A model generated the notes under the pieces. The model was not told the origin of the DNA. It saw only the letters and a program-made list of their open reading frames with translations, and searched no databases. Source: Glandiceps talaboti (Eukaryota > Hemichordata > Enteropneusta > Spengelidae). From it: a DNA stretch of 64,000 nt. The first letter of the stretch is position 1, and each line of letters begins with the position of its first letter. The position numbers and the translations under genes were made by a program. Shown here in pieces: positions 21,219-34,920 of the stretch. The stretch spans positions 2,280,109 to 2,344,108 of the forward strand of contig NC_135567.1 of NCBI RefSeq assembly GCF_964340395.1, in the 5' to 3' direction.

Positions 21219-23000
21219 AGTTAGGTGTCTATCAACTGTGTACTGATTGGTTGTTCAGTGTCTTTCAACTGTGTACTGATTGGTAGTTCAGTGTCTATCA
21301 ACTGTGTACTGATTGGTAGTTAGGTGTCTATCAACTGTGTACTGATTGGTTGTTCAGTGTCTATCAACTGTGTACTGATTGGTAGTTAGGTATCTATCAA
21401 CTGTGTACTGATTGGTAGTTAGGTGTCTATCAACTGTGTACTGATTGGTTGTTCAGTGTCTATCAACTGTGTACTGATTGGTAGTTAGGTGTCTATCAAC
21501 TGTGTACTGATTGGTTGTTCAGTGTCTATCAACTGTGTACTGATTGGTAGTTAGGTATCTATCAACTGTGTACTGATTGGTAGTTCAGTGTCTTTCAACT
21601 GTGTACTGATTGGTAGTTAGGTGTCTTTCAACTGTGTACTGATTGGTAGTTAGGTGTCTTTCAACTGTGTACTGATTGGTAGTTAGGTGTCTATCAACTG
21701 TGTACTGATTGGTTGTTCAGTGTCTATCAACTGTGTACTGATTGGTAGTTAGGTGTCTATCAACTGTGTACTGATTGGTTGTTCAGTGTCTATCAACTGT
21801 GTACTGATTGGAAGTTAGGTATCTATCAACTGTGTACTGATTGGTAGTTAGGTGTCTATCAACTGTGTACTGATTGGTAGTTAGGTGTCTATCAACTGTG
21901 TACTGATTGGTTGTTCAGTGTCTATCAACTGTGTACTGATTGGTAGTTAGGTGTCTATCAACTGTGTACTGATTGGTTGTTCAGTGTCTATCAACTGTGT
22001 ACTGATTGGTAGTTAGGTATCTATCAACTGTGTACTGATTGGTTGTTCAGTGTCTATCAACTGTGTACTGATTGGTAGTTAGGTGTCTATCAACTGTGTA
22101 CTGATTGGTTGTTCAGTGTCTATCAACTGTGTACTGATTGGTCTTTAGGTGTCTATCAACTGTGTACTGATTGGTTGTTCAGTGTCTATCAACTGTGTAC
22201 TGATTGGTAGTTAGGTGTCTATCAACTGTGTACTGATTGGTAGTTAGGTGTCTATCAACTGTGTACTGATTGGTTGTTCAGTGTCTATCAACTGTGTACT
22301 GATTGGTAGTTAGGTGTCTATCAACTGTGTACTGATTGGTTGTTCAGTGTCTTTCAACTGTGTACTGATTGGTTGTTCAGTGTCTATCAACTGTGTACTG
22401 ATTGGTTGTTCAGTGTCTATCAACTGTGTACTGATTGGTTGTTCAGTGTCTATCAACTGTGTACTGATTGGTTGTTCAGTGTCTATCAACTGTGTACTGA
22501 TTGGTAGTTAGGTGTCTTTCAACTGTGTACTGATTGGTTGTTCAGTGTCTTTCAACTGTGTACTGATTGGTAGTTCAGTGTCTATCAACTGTGTACTGAT
22601 TGGTAGTTAGGTGTCTTTCAACTGTGTACTGATTGGTAGTTAGGTGTCTATCAACTGTGTACTGATTGGTTGTTCAGTGTCTATCAACTGTGTACTGATT
22701 GGTAGTTAGGTGTCTATCAACTGTGTACTGATTGGTAGTTAGGTGTCTATCAACTGTGTACTGATTGGTTGTTCAGTGTCTTTCAACTGTGTACTGATTG
22801 GTAGTTAGGTGTCTATCAACTATGTACTGATTGGTAGTTAGGTGTCTATCAACTGTGTACTGATTGGTTGTTCAGTGTCTATCAACTGTGTACTCATTGG
22901 TTGTTCAGTGTCTATCAACTGTGTACTCATTGGTTGTTCAGTGTCTATCAACTGTGTACTGATTGGTAGTTCAGTGTCTATCAACTGTGTACTGATTGGT
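19797..23000. repeat. higher-order repeat B, copy 1 (3,204 bp)
   Basis: Starts at the unit with AGTTCGTTGTC. Overlaps the end of repeat A copy 2, so it was made after that duplication. Length is 97 units plus one 3-base insertion. It contains the 36-base unit near 20104. Confidence 0.8.
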
Positions 23001-26000
23001 AGTTCGTTGTCTATCAACTGTGTACTGATTGGTTGTTCAGTGTCTTTCAACTGTGTATTGATTGGTAGTTCAGTGTCTTTCAACTGTGTACTGATTGGTT
23101 GTTCAGTGTCTATCAACTGTGTACTGATTGGTAGTTAGGTGTCTATCAACTGTGTACTGATTGGTTGTTCAGTGTCTTTCAACTATGTACTGATTGGTTG
23201 TTCAGTGTCTATCAACTGTGTACTGATTGGTAGTTCGTTGTCTATCAACTGTGTACTGATTGGTTGTTCAGTGTCTTTCAACTGTGTACTGATTGGTAGT
23301 TAGGTATCTATCGACAACTGTGTACTGATTGGTAGTTCAGTGTCTTTCAACTGTGTACTGATTGGTAGTTAGGTGTCTATCAACTGTGTACTGATTGGTT
23401 GTTCAGTGTCTATCAACTGTGTACTGATTGGTTGTTAGGTGTCTATCAACTGTGTACTGATTGGTAGTTAGGTGTCTATCAACTGTGTACTGATTGGTAG
23501 TTAGGTGTCTTTCAACTGTGTACTGATTGGTTGTTAGGTTTCTATCAACTGTGTACTGATTGGTAGTTCAGTGTCTTTCAACTGTGTACTGATTGGTAGT
23601 TCAGTGTCTATCAACTGTGTACTGATTGGTTGTTCAGTGTCTATCAACTGTGTACTGATTGGTAGTTCGGTGTCTATCAACTGTGTACTGATTGGTAGTT
23701 CAGTGTCTTTCAACTATGTACTGATTGGTAGTTCAGTGTCTTTCAACTGTGTACTGATTGGTTGTTCAGTGTCTATCAACTGTGTACTGATTGGTAGTTC
23801 AGTGTCTATCAACTGTGTACTGATTGGTTGTTCAGTGTCTATCAACTGTGTACTGATTGGTTGTTAGGTGTCTATCAACTGTGTACTGATTGGTAGTTCA
23901 GTGTCTATCAACTGTGTACTGATTGGTTGTTCAGTGTCTTTCAACTGTGTACTGATTGGTTGTTCAGTGTCTTTCAACTGTGTACTGATTGGTTGTTCAG
24001 TGTCTTTCAACTGTGTACTGATTGGTAGTTAGGTGTCTATCAACTGTGTACTGATTGGTTGTTCAGTGTCTTTCAACTGTGTACTGATTGGTAGTTAGGT
24101 GTCTATCAACTGTGTACTGATTGGTTGTTCAGTGTCTTTCAACTGTGTACTGATTGGTTGTTAGGTGTCTATCAACTGTGTACTGATTGGTAGTTAGGTG
24201 TCTATCAACTGTGTACTGATTGGTTGTTAGGTGTCTATCAACTGTGTACTGATTGGTTGTTAGGTATCTATCAACTGTGTACTGATTGGTAGTTAGGTGT
24301 CTTTCAACTGTGTACTGATTGGTAGTTAGGTGTCTATCAACTGTGTACTGATTGGTAGTTAGGTATCTATCAACTGTGTACTGATTGGTAGTTAGGTGTC
24401 TTTCAACTGTGTACTGATTGGTAGTTAGGTGTCTATCAACTGTGTACTGATTGGTTGTTCAGTGTCTTTCAACTGTGTACTGATTGGTAGTTCAGTGTCT
24501 ATCAACTGTGTACTGATTGGTAGTTAGGTGTCTATCAACTGTGTACTGATTGGTTGTTCAGTGTCTATCAACTGTGTACTGATTGGTAGTTAGGTATCTA
24601 TCAACTGTGTACTGATTGGTAGTTAGGTGTCTATCAACTGTGTACTGATTGGTTGTTCAGTGTCTATCAACTGTGTACTGATTGGTAGTTAGGTGTCTAT
24701 CAACTGTGTACTGATTGGTTGTTCAGTGTCTATCAACTGTGTACTGATTGGTAGTTAGGTATCTATCAACTGTGTACTGATTGGTAGTTCAGTGTCTTTC
24801 AACTGTGTACTGATTGGTAGTTAGGTGTCTTTCAACTGTGTACTGATTGGTAGTTAGGTGTCTTTCAACTGTGTACTGATTGGTAGTTAGGTGTCTATCA
24901 ACTGTGTACTGATTGGTTGTTCAGTGTCTATCAACTGTGTACTGATTGGTAGTTAGGTGTCTATCAACTGTGTACTGATTGGTTGTTCAGTGTCTATCAA
25001 CTGTGTACTGATTGGAAGTTAGGTATCTATCAACTGTGTACTGATTGGTAGTTAGGTGTCTATCAACTGTGTACTGATTGGTAGTTAGGTGTCTATCAAC
25101 TGTGTACTGATTGGTTGTTCAGTGTCTATCAACTGTGTACTGATTGGTAGTTAGGTGTCTATCAACTGTGTACTGATTGGTTGTTCAGTGTCTATCAACT
25201 GTGTACTGATTGGTAGTTAGGTATCTATCAACTGTGTACTGATTGGTTGTTCAGTGTCTATCAACTGTGTACTGATTGGTAGTTAGGTGTCTATCAACTG
25301 TGTACTGATTGGTTGTTCAGTGTCTATCAACTGTGTACTGATTGGTCTTTAGGTGTCTATCAACTGTGTACTGATTGGTTGTTCAGTGTCTATCAACTGT
25401 GTACTGATTGGTAGTTAGGTGTCTATCAACTGTGTACTGATTGGTAGTTAGGTGTCTATCAACTGTGTACTGATTGGTTGTTCAGTGTCTATCAACTGTG
25501 TACTGATTGGTAGTTAGGTGTCTATCAACTGTGTACTGATTGGTTGTTCAGTGTCTTTCAACTGTGTACTGATTGGTTGTTCAGTGTCTATCAACTGTGT
25601 ACTGATTGGTTGTTCAGTGTCTATCAACTGTGTACTGATTGGTTGTTCAGTGTCTATCAACTGTGTACTGATTGGTTGTTCAGTGTCTATCAACTGTGTA
25701 CTGATTGGTAGTTAGGTGTCTTTCAACTGTGTACTGATTGGTTGTTCAGTGTCTTTCAACTGTGTACTGATTGGTAGTTCAGTGTCTATCAACTGTGTAC
25801 TGATTGGTAGTTAGGTGTCTTTCAACTGTGTACTGATTGGTAGTTAGGTGTCTATCAACTGTGTACTGATTGGTTGTTCAGTGTCTATCAACTGTGTACT
25901 GATTGGTAGTTAGGTGTCTATCAACTGTGTACTGATTGGTAGTTAGGTGTCTATCAACTGTGTACTGATTGGTTGTTCAGTGTCTTTCAACTGTGTACTG

Positions 26001-26204
26001 ATTGGTAGTTAGGTGTCTATCAACTATGTACTGATTGGTAGTTAGGTGTCTATCAACTGTGTACTGATTGGTTGTTCAGTGTCTATCAACTGTGTACTCA
26101 TTGGTTGTTCAGTGTCTATCAACTGTGTACTCATTGGTTGTTCAGTGTCTATCAACTGTGTACTGATTGGTAGTTCAGTGTCTATCAACTGTGTACTGAT
26201 TGGT
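23001..26204. repeat. higher-order repeat B, copy 2 (3,204 bp)
   Basis: Tandem copy of 19797-23000, with the 36-base unit near 23308 and the rare GGAAGTTAGG (near 25014) and GGTCTTTAGG (near 25345) units at the expected offset. Homology ends where 26205 has GTTCAGTG in place of GTTCGTTG. Confidence 0.8.
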
Positions 26205-26464
26205 AGTTCAGTGTCTATCAACTGTGTACTGATTGGTAGTTCAGTGTCTTTCAACTGTGTACTGATTGGTAGTTCAGTGTCTATCAACTGTGTACTGATT
26301 GGTTGTTCAGTGTCTATCAACTGTGTACTGATTGGTAGTTAGGTGTCTATCAACTGTGTACTGATTGGTTGTTCAGTGTCTATCAACTGTGTACTGATTG
26401 GTAGTTAGGTATCTATCAACTGTGTACTGATTGGTAGTTCAGTGTCTTTCAACTGTGTACTGAT

Positions 26465-29400
26465 TGGTAGTTAGGTGTCTTTCAACTGTGTACTGATTGG
26501 TAGTTAGGTGTCTTTCAACTGTGTACTGATTGGTAGTTAGGTGTCTATCAACTGTGTACTGATTGGTTGTTCAGTGTCTATCAACTGTGTACTGATTGGT
26601 TGTTCAGTGTCTTTCAACTGTGTACTGATTGGTAGTTAGGTGTCTATCAACTATGTACTGATTGGTAGTTAGGTGTCTATCAACTGTGTACTGATTGGTT
26701 GTTCAGTGTCTATCAACTGTGTACTCATTGGTTGTTCAGTGTCTATCAACTGTGTACTGATTGGTAGTTCAGTGTCTATCAACTGTGTACTGATTGGTAG
26801 TTCAGTGTCTATCAACTGTGTACTGATTGGTAGTTCAGTGTCTTTCAACTGTGTACTGATTGGTAGTTCAGTGTCTATCAACTGTGTACTGATTGGTTGT
26901 TCAGTGTCTATCAACTGTGTACTGATTGGTAGTTAGGTGTCTATCAACTGTGTACTGATTGGTTGTTCAGTGTCTATCAACTGTGTACTGATTGGTAGTT
27001 AGGTATCTATCAACTGTGTACTGATTGGTAGTTCAGTGTCTTTCAACTGTGTACTGATTGGTAGTTAGGTGTCTTTCAACTGTGTACTGATTGGTAGTTA
27101 GGTGTCTTTCAACTGTGTACTGATTGGTAGTTAGGTGTCTATCAACTGTGTACTGATTGGTTGTTCAGTGTCTATCAACTGTGTACTGATTGGTAGTTAG
27201 GTGTCTATCAACTGTGTACTGATTGGTTGTTCAGTGTCTATCAACTGTGTACTGATTGGTAGTTAGGTATCTATCAACTGTGTACTGATTGGTAGTTAGG
27301 TGTCTATCAACTGTGTACTGATTGGTAGTTAGGTGTCTTTCAACTGTGTACTGATTGGTTGTTCAGTGTCTTTCAACTGTGTACTGATTGGTAGTTCAGT
27401 GTCTTTCAACTGTGTACTGATTGGTTGTTCAGTGTCTATCAACTGTGTACTGATTGGTAGTTAGGTGTCTATCAACTGTGTACTGATTGGTTGTTCAGTG
27501 TCTTTCAACTGTGTACTGATTGGTTGTTCAGTGTCTATCAACTGTGTACTGATTGGTAGTTCGGTACCTATCAACTGTGTACTGATTGGTTGTTCAGTGT
27601 CTTTCAACTGTGTACTGATTGGTTGTTCAGTGTCTATCAACTGTGTACTGATTGGTTGTTCAGTGTCTATCAACTGTGTACTGATTGGTAGTTCAGTGTC
27701 TTTCAACTGTGTACTGATTGGTTGTTCAGTGTCTTTCAACTGTGTACTGATTGGTTGTTCAGTGTCTATCAACTGTGTACTGATTGGTAGTTCGGTACCT
27801 ATCAACTGTGTACTGATTGGTTGTTCAGTGTCTATCAACTGTGTACTGATTGGTAGTTCAGTGTCTATCAACTGTGTACTGATTGGTTGTTCAGTGTCTA
27901 TCAACTGTGTACTGATTGGTAGTTCGGTACCTATCAACTGTGTACTGATTGGTTGTTCAGTGTCTATCAACTGTGTACTGATTGGTAGTTAGGTATCTAT
28001 CAACTGTGTACTGATTGGTAGTTAGGTGTCTATCAACTGTGTACTGATTGGTTGTTCAGTGTCTTTCAACTGTGTACTGATTGGTTGTTAGGTGTCTATC
28101 AACTGTGTACTGATTGGTAGTTAGGTGTCTATCAACTGTGTACTGATTGGTTGTTAGGTGTCTATCAACTGTGTACTGATTGGTTGTTAGGTATCTATCA
28201 ACTGTGTACTGATTGGTAGTTAGGTGTCTTTCAACTGTGTACTGATTGGTAGTTAGGTGTCTATCAACTGTGTACTGATTGGTAGTTAGGTATCTATCAA
28301 CTGTGTACTGATTGGTAGTTAGGTGTCTTTCAACTGTGTACTGATTGGTAGTTAGGTGTCTATCAACTGTGTACTGATTGGTTGTTCAGTGTCTTTCAAC
28401 TGTGTACTGATTGGTAGTTCAGTGTCTATCAACTGTGTACTGATTGGTAGTTAGGTGTCTATCAACTGTGTACTGATTGGTTGTTCAGTGTCTATCAACT
28501 GTGTACTGATTGGTAGTTAGGTATCTATCAACTGTGTACTGATTGGTAGTTAGGTGTCTATCAACTGTGTACTGATTGGTTGTTCAGTGTCTATCAACTG
28601 TGTACTGATTGGTAGTTAGGTGTCTATCAACTGTGTACTGATTGGTTGTTCAGTGTCTATCAACTGTGTACTGATTGGTAGTTAGGTATCTATCAACTGT
28701 GTACTGATTGGTAGTTCAGTGTCTTTCAACTGTGTACTGATTGGTAGTTAGGTGTCTTTCAACTGTGTACTGATTGGTAGTTAGGTGTCTTTCAACTGTG
28801 TACTGATTGGTAGTTAGGTGTCTATCAACTGTGTACTGATTGGTTGTTCAGTGTCTATCAACTGTGTACTGATTGGTAGTTAGGTGTCTATCAACTGTGT
28901 ACTGATTGGTTGTTCAGTGTCTTTCAACTGTGTACTGATTGGTTGTTCAGTGTCTATCAACTGTGTACTGATTGGTTGTTCAGTGTCTATCAACTGTGTA
29001 CTGATTGGTTGTTCAGTGTCTATCAACTGTGTACTGATTGGTTGTTCAGTGTCTATCAACTGTGTACTGATTGGTAGTTAGGTGTCTTTCAACTGTGTAC
29101 TGATTGGTTGTTCAGTGTCTTTCAACTGTGTACTGATTGGTAGTTCAGTGTCTATCAACTGTGTACTGATTGGTAGTTAGGTGTCTTTCAACTGTGTACT
29201 GATTGGTAGTTAGGTGTCTATCAACTGTGTACTGATTGGTTGTTCAGTGTCTATCAACTGTGTACTGATTGGTAGTTAGGTGTCTATCAACTGTGTACTG
29301 ATTGGTTGTTCAGTGTCTTTCAACTGTGTACTGATTGGTTGTTCAGTGTCTATCAACTGTGTACTGATTGGTTGTTCAGTGTCTATCAACTGTGTACTGA

Positions 29401-30200
29401 TTGGTTGTTCAGTGTCTATCAACTGTGTACTGATTGGTTGTTCAGTGTCTATCAACTGTGTACTGATTGGTAGTTAGGTGTCTTTCAACTGTGTACTGAT
29501 TGGTTGTTCAGTGTCTTTCAACTGTGTACTGATTGGTAGTTCAGTGTCTATCAACTGTGTACTGATTGGTAGTTAGGTGTCTTTCAACTGTGTACTGATT
29601 GGTAGTTAGGTGTCTATCAACTGTGTACTGATTGGTTGTTCAGTGTCTATCAACTGTGTACTGATTGGTAGTTAGGTGTCTATCAACTGTGTACTGATTG
29701 GTAGTTAGGTGTCTATCAACTGTGTACTGATTGGTTGTTCAGTGTCTTTCAACTGTGTACTGATTGGTAGTTAGGTGTCTATCAACTATGTACTGATTGG
29801 TAGTTAGGTGTCTATCAACTGTGTACTGATTGGTTGTTCAGTGTCTATCAACTGTGTACTCATTGGTTGTTCATTGTCTATCAACTGTGTACTGATTGGT
29901 AGTTCAGTGTCTATCAACTGTGTACTGATTGGTAGTTCAGTGTCTATCAACTGTGTACTGATTGGTAGTTCAGTGTCTTTCAACTGTGTACTGATTGGTA
30001 GTTCAGTGTCTATCAACTGTGTACTGATTGGTTGTTCAGTGTCTATCAACTGTGTACTGATTGGTAGTTAGGTGTCTATCAACTGTGTACTGATTGGTTG
30101 TTCAGTGTCTATCAACTGTGTACTGATTGGTAGTTAGGTATCTATCAACTGTGTACTGATTGGTAGTTCAGTGTCTTTCAACTGTGTACTGATTGGTAGT
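26465..30200. repeat. higher-order repeat C, copy 1
   Basis: The variant pattern recurs at about 31184-34920 with offset 4,719 (143 units). It contains three GGTACC-bearing units (near 27564, 27794, 27925), a variant unique to this block type. Confidence 0.75.
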
Positions 30201-31183
30201 TAGGTGTCTTTCAACTGTGTACTGATTGGTAGTTAGGTGTCTTTCAACTGTGTACTGATTGGTAGTTAGGTGTCTATCAACTGTGTACTGATTGGTTGTT
30301 CAGTGTCTATCAACTGTGTACTGATTGGTTGTTCAGTGTCTTTCAACTGTGTACTGATTGGTAGTTAGGTGTCTATCAACTATGTACTGATTGGTAGTTA
30401 GGTGTCTATCAACTGTGTACTGATTGGTTGTTCAGTGTCTATCAACTGTGTACTCATTGGTTGTTCAGTGTCTATCAACTGTGTACTGATTGGTAGTTCA
30501 GTGTCTATCAACTGTGTACTGATTGGTAGTTCAGTGTCTATCAACTGTGTACTGATTGGTAGTTCAGTGTCTTTCAACTGTGTACTGATTGGTAGTTCAG
30601 TGTCTATCAACTGTGTACTGATTGGTTGTTCAGTGTCTATCAACTGTGTACTGATTGGTAGTTAGGTGTCTATCAACTGTGTACTGATTGGTTGTTCAGT
30701 GTCTATCAACTGTGTACTGATTGGTAGTTAAGTATCTATCAACTGTGTACTGATTGGTAGTTCAGTGTCTTTCAACTGTGTACTGATTGGTAGTTAGGTG
30801 TCTTTCAACTGTGTACTGATTGGTAGTTAGGTGTCTTTCAACTGTGTACTGATTGGTAGTTAGGTGTCTATCAACTGTGTACTGATTGGTTGTTCAGTGT
30901 CTATCAACTGTGTACTGATTGGTAGTTAGGTGTCTATCAACTGTGTACTGATTGGTTGTTCAGTGTCTATCAACTGTGTACTGATTGGTAGTTAGGTATC
31001 TATCAACTGTGTACTGATTGGTAGTTAGGTGTCTATCAACTGTGTACTGATTGGTAGTTAGGTGTCTTTCAACTGTGTACTGATTGGTTGTTCAGTGTCT
31101 TTCAACTGTGTACTGATTGGTAGTTCAGTGTCTTTCAACTGTGTACTGATTGGTTGTTCAGTGTCTATCAACTGTGTACTGAT

Positions 31184-34100
31184 TGGTAGTTAGGTGTCTT
31201 TCAACTGTGTACTGATTGGTAGTTAGGTGTCTTTCAACTGTGTACTGATTGGTAGTTAGGTGTCTATCAACTGTGTACTGATTGGTTGTTCAGTGTCTAT
31301 CAACTGTGTACTGATTGGTTGTTCAGTGTCTTTCAACTGTGTACTGATTGGTAGTTAGGTGTCTATCAACTATGTACTGATTGGTAGTTAGGTGTCTATC
31401 AACTGTGTACTGATTGGTTGTTCAGTGTCTATCAACTGTGTACTCATTGGTTGTTCAGTGTCTATCAACTGTGTACTGATTGGTAGTTCAGTGTCTATCA
31501 ACTGTGTACTGATTGGTAGTTCAGTGTCTATCAACTGTGTACTGATTGGTAGTTCAGTGTCTTTCAACTGTGTACTGATTGGTAGTTCAGTGTCTATCAA
31601 CTGTGTACTGATTGGTTGTTCAGTGTCTATCAACTGTGTACTGATTGGTAGTTAGGTGTCTATCAACTGTGTACTGATTGGTTGTTCAGTGTCTATCAAC
31701 TGTGTACTGATTGGTAGTTAGGTATCTATCAACTGTGTACTGATTGGTAGTTCAGTGTCTTTCAACTGTGTACTGATTGGTAGTTAGGTGTCTTTCAACT
31801 GTGTACTGATTGGTAGTTAGGTGTCTTTCAACTGTGTACTGATTGGTAGTTAGGTGTCTATCAACTGTGTACTGATTGGTTGTTCAGTGTCTTTCAACTG
31901 TGTACTGATTGGTAGTTAGGTGTCTATCAACTGTGTACTGATTGGTTGTTCAGTGTCTATCAACTGTGTACTGATTGGTAGTTAGGTATCTATCAACTGT
32001 GTACTGATTGGTAGTTAGGTGTCTATCAACTGTGTACTGATTGGTAGTTAGGTGTCTTTCAACTGTGTACTGATTGGTTGTTCAGTGTCTTTCAACTGTG
32101 TACTGATTGGTAGTTCAGTGTCTTTCAACTGTGTACTGATTGGTTGTTCAGTGTCTATCAACTGTGTACTGATTGGTAGTTAGGTGTCTATCAACTGTGT
32201 ACTGATTGGTTGTTCAGTGTCTTTCAACTGTGTACTGATTGGTTGTTCAGTGTCTATCAACTGTGTACTGATTGGTAGTTCGGTACCTATCAACTGTGTA
32301 CTGATTGGTTGTTCAGTGTCTTTCAACTGTGTACTGATTGGTTGTTCAGTGTCTATCAACTGTGTACTGATTGGTTGTTCAGTGTCTATCAACTGTGTAC
32401 TGATTGGTAGTTCAGTGTCTTTCAACTGTGTACTGATTGGTTGTTCAGTGTCTTTCAACTGTGTACTGATTGGTTGTTCAGTGTCTATCAACTGTGTACT
32501 GATTGGTAGTTCGGTACCTATCAACTGTGTACTGATTGGTTGTTCAGTGTCTATCAACTGTGTACTGATTGGTAGTTCAGTGTCTATCAACTGTGTACTG
32601 ATTGGTTGTTCAGTGTCTATCAACTGTGTACTGATTGGTAGTTCGGTACCTATCAACTGTGTACTGATTGGTTGTTCAGTGTCTATCAACTGTGTACTGA
32701 TTGGTAGTTAGGTATCTATCAACTGTGTACTGATTGGTAGTTAGGTGTCTATCAACTGTGTACTGATTGGTTGTTCAGTGTCTTTCAACTGTGTACTGAT
32801 TGGTTGTTCAGTGTCTATCAACTGTGTACTGATTGGTAGTTAGGTGTCTATCAACTGTGTACTGATTGGTTGTTAGGTGTCTATCAACTGTGTACTGATT
32901 GGTTGTTAGGTATCTATCAACTGTGTACTGATTGGTAGTTAGGTGTCTTTCAACTGTGTACTGATTGGTAGTTAGGTGTCTATCAACTGTGTACTGATTG
33001 GTAGTTAGGTATCTATCAACTGTGTACTGATTGGTAGTTAGGTGTCTTTCAACTGTGTACTGATTGGTAGTTAGGTGTCTATCAACTGTGTACTGATTGG
33101 TTGTTCAGTGTCTTTCAACTGTGTACTGATTGGTAGTTCAGTGTCTATCAACTGTGTACTGATTGGTAGTTAGGTGTCTATCAACTGTGTACTGATTGGT
33201 TGTTCAGTGTCTATCAACTGTGTACTGATTGGTAGTTAGGTATCTATCAACTGTGTACTGATTGGTAGTTAGGTGTCTATCAACTGTGTACTGATTGGTT
33301 GTTCAGTGTCTATCAACTGTGTACTGATTGGTAGTTAGGTGTCTATCAACTGTGTACTGATTGGTTGTTCAGTGTCTATCAACTGTGTACTGATTGGTAG
33401 TTAGGTATCTATCAACTGTGTACTGATTGGTAGTTCAGTGTCTTTCAACTGTGTACTGATTGGTAGTTAGGTGTCTTTCAACTGTGTACTGATTGGTAGT
33501 TAGGTGTCTTTCAACTGTGTACTGATTGGTAGTTAGGTGTCTATCAACTGTGTACTGATTGGTTGTTCAGTGTCTATCAACTGTGTACTGATTGGTAGTT
33601 AGGTGTCTATCAACTGTGTACTGATTGGTTGTTCAGTGTCTTTCAACTGTGTACTGATTGGTTGTTCAGTGTCTATCAACTGTGTACTGATTGGTTGTTC
33701 AGTGTCTATCAACTGTGTACTGATTGGTTGTTCAGTGTCTATCAACTGTGTACTGATTGGTTGTTCAGTGTCTATCAACTGTGTACTGATTGGTAGTTAG
33801 GTGTCTTTCAACTGTGTACTGATTGGTTGTTCAGTGTCTTTCAACTGTGTACTGATTGGTAGTTCAGTGTCTATCAACTGTGTACTGATTGGTAGTTAGG
33901 TGTCTTTCAACTGTGTACTGATTGGTAGTTAGGTGTCTATCAACTGTGTACTGATTGGTTGTTCAGTGTCTATCAACTGTGTACTGATTGGTAGTTAGGT
34001 GTCTATCAACTGTGTACTGATTGGTTGTTCAGTGTCTTTCAACTGTGTACTGATTGGTTGTTCAGTGTCTATCAACTGTGTACTGATTGGTTGTTCAGTG

Positions 34101-34920
34101 TCTATCAACTGTGTACTGATTGGTTGTTCAGTGTCTTTCAACTGTGTACTGATTGGTTGTTCAGTGTCTATCAACTGTGTACTGATTGGTAGTTAGGTGT
34201 CTTTCAACTGTGTACTGATTGGTTGTTCAGTGTCTTTCAACTGTGTACTGATTGGTAGTTCAGTGTCTATCAACTGTGTACTGATTGGTAGTTAGGTGTC
34301 TTTCAACTGTGTACTGATTGGTAGTTAGGTGTCTATCAACTGTGTACTGATTGGTTGTTCAGTGTCTATCAACTGTGTACTGATTGGTAGTTAGGTGTCT
34401 ATCAACTGTGTACTGATTGGTAGTTAGGTGTCTATCAACTGTGTACTGATTGGTTGTTCAGTGTCTTTCAACTGTGTACTGATTGGTAGTTAGGTGTCTA
34501 TCAACTATGTACTGATTGGTAGTTAGGTGTCTATCAACTGTGTACTGATTGGTTGTTCAGTGTCTATCAACTGTGTACTCATTGGTTGTTCAGTGTCTAT
34601 CAACTGTGTACTGATTGGTAGTTCAGTGTCTATCAACTGTGTACTGATTGGTAGTTCAGTGTCTATCAACTGTGTACTGATTGGTAGTTCAGTGTCTTTC
34701 AACTGTGTACTGATTGGTAGTTCAGTGTCTATCAACTGTGTACTGATTGGTTGTTCAGTGTCTATCAACTGTGTACTGATTGGTAGTTAGGTGTCTATCA
34801 ACTGTGTACTGATTGGTTGTTCAGTGTCTATCAACTGTGTACTGATTGGTAGTTAGGTATCTATCAACTGTGTACTGATTGGTAGTTCAGTGTCTTTCAA
34901 CTGTGTACTGATTGGTAGTT
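31184..34920. repeat. higher-order repeat C, copy 2
   Basis: Copy of 26465-30200 at offset 4,719, again with three GGTACC units (near 32281, 32513, 32644). A few units differ, for example TTGTTCAG near 32805 against TTGTTAGG near 28087. Confidence 0.75.
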
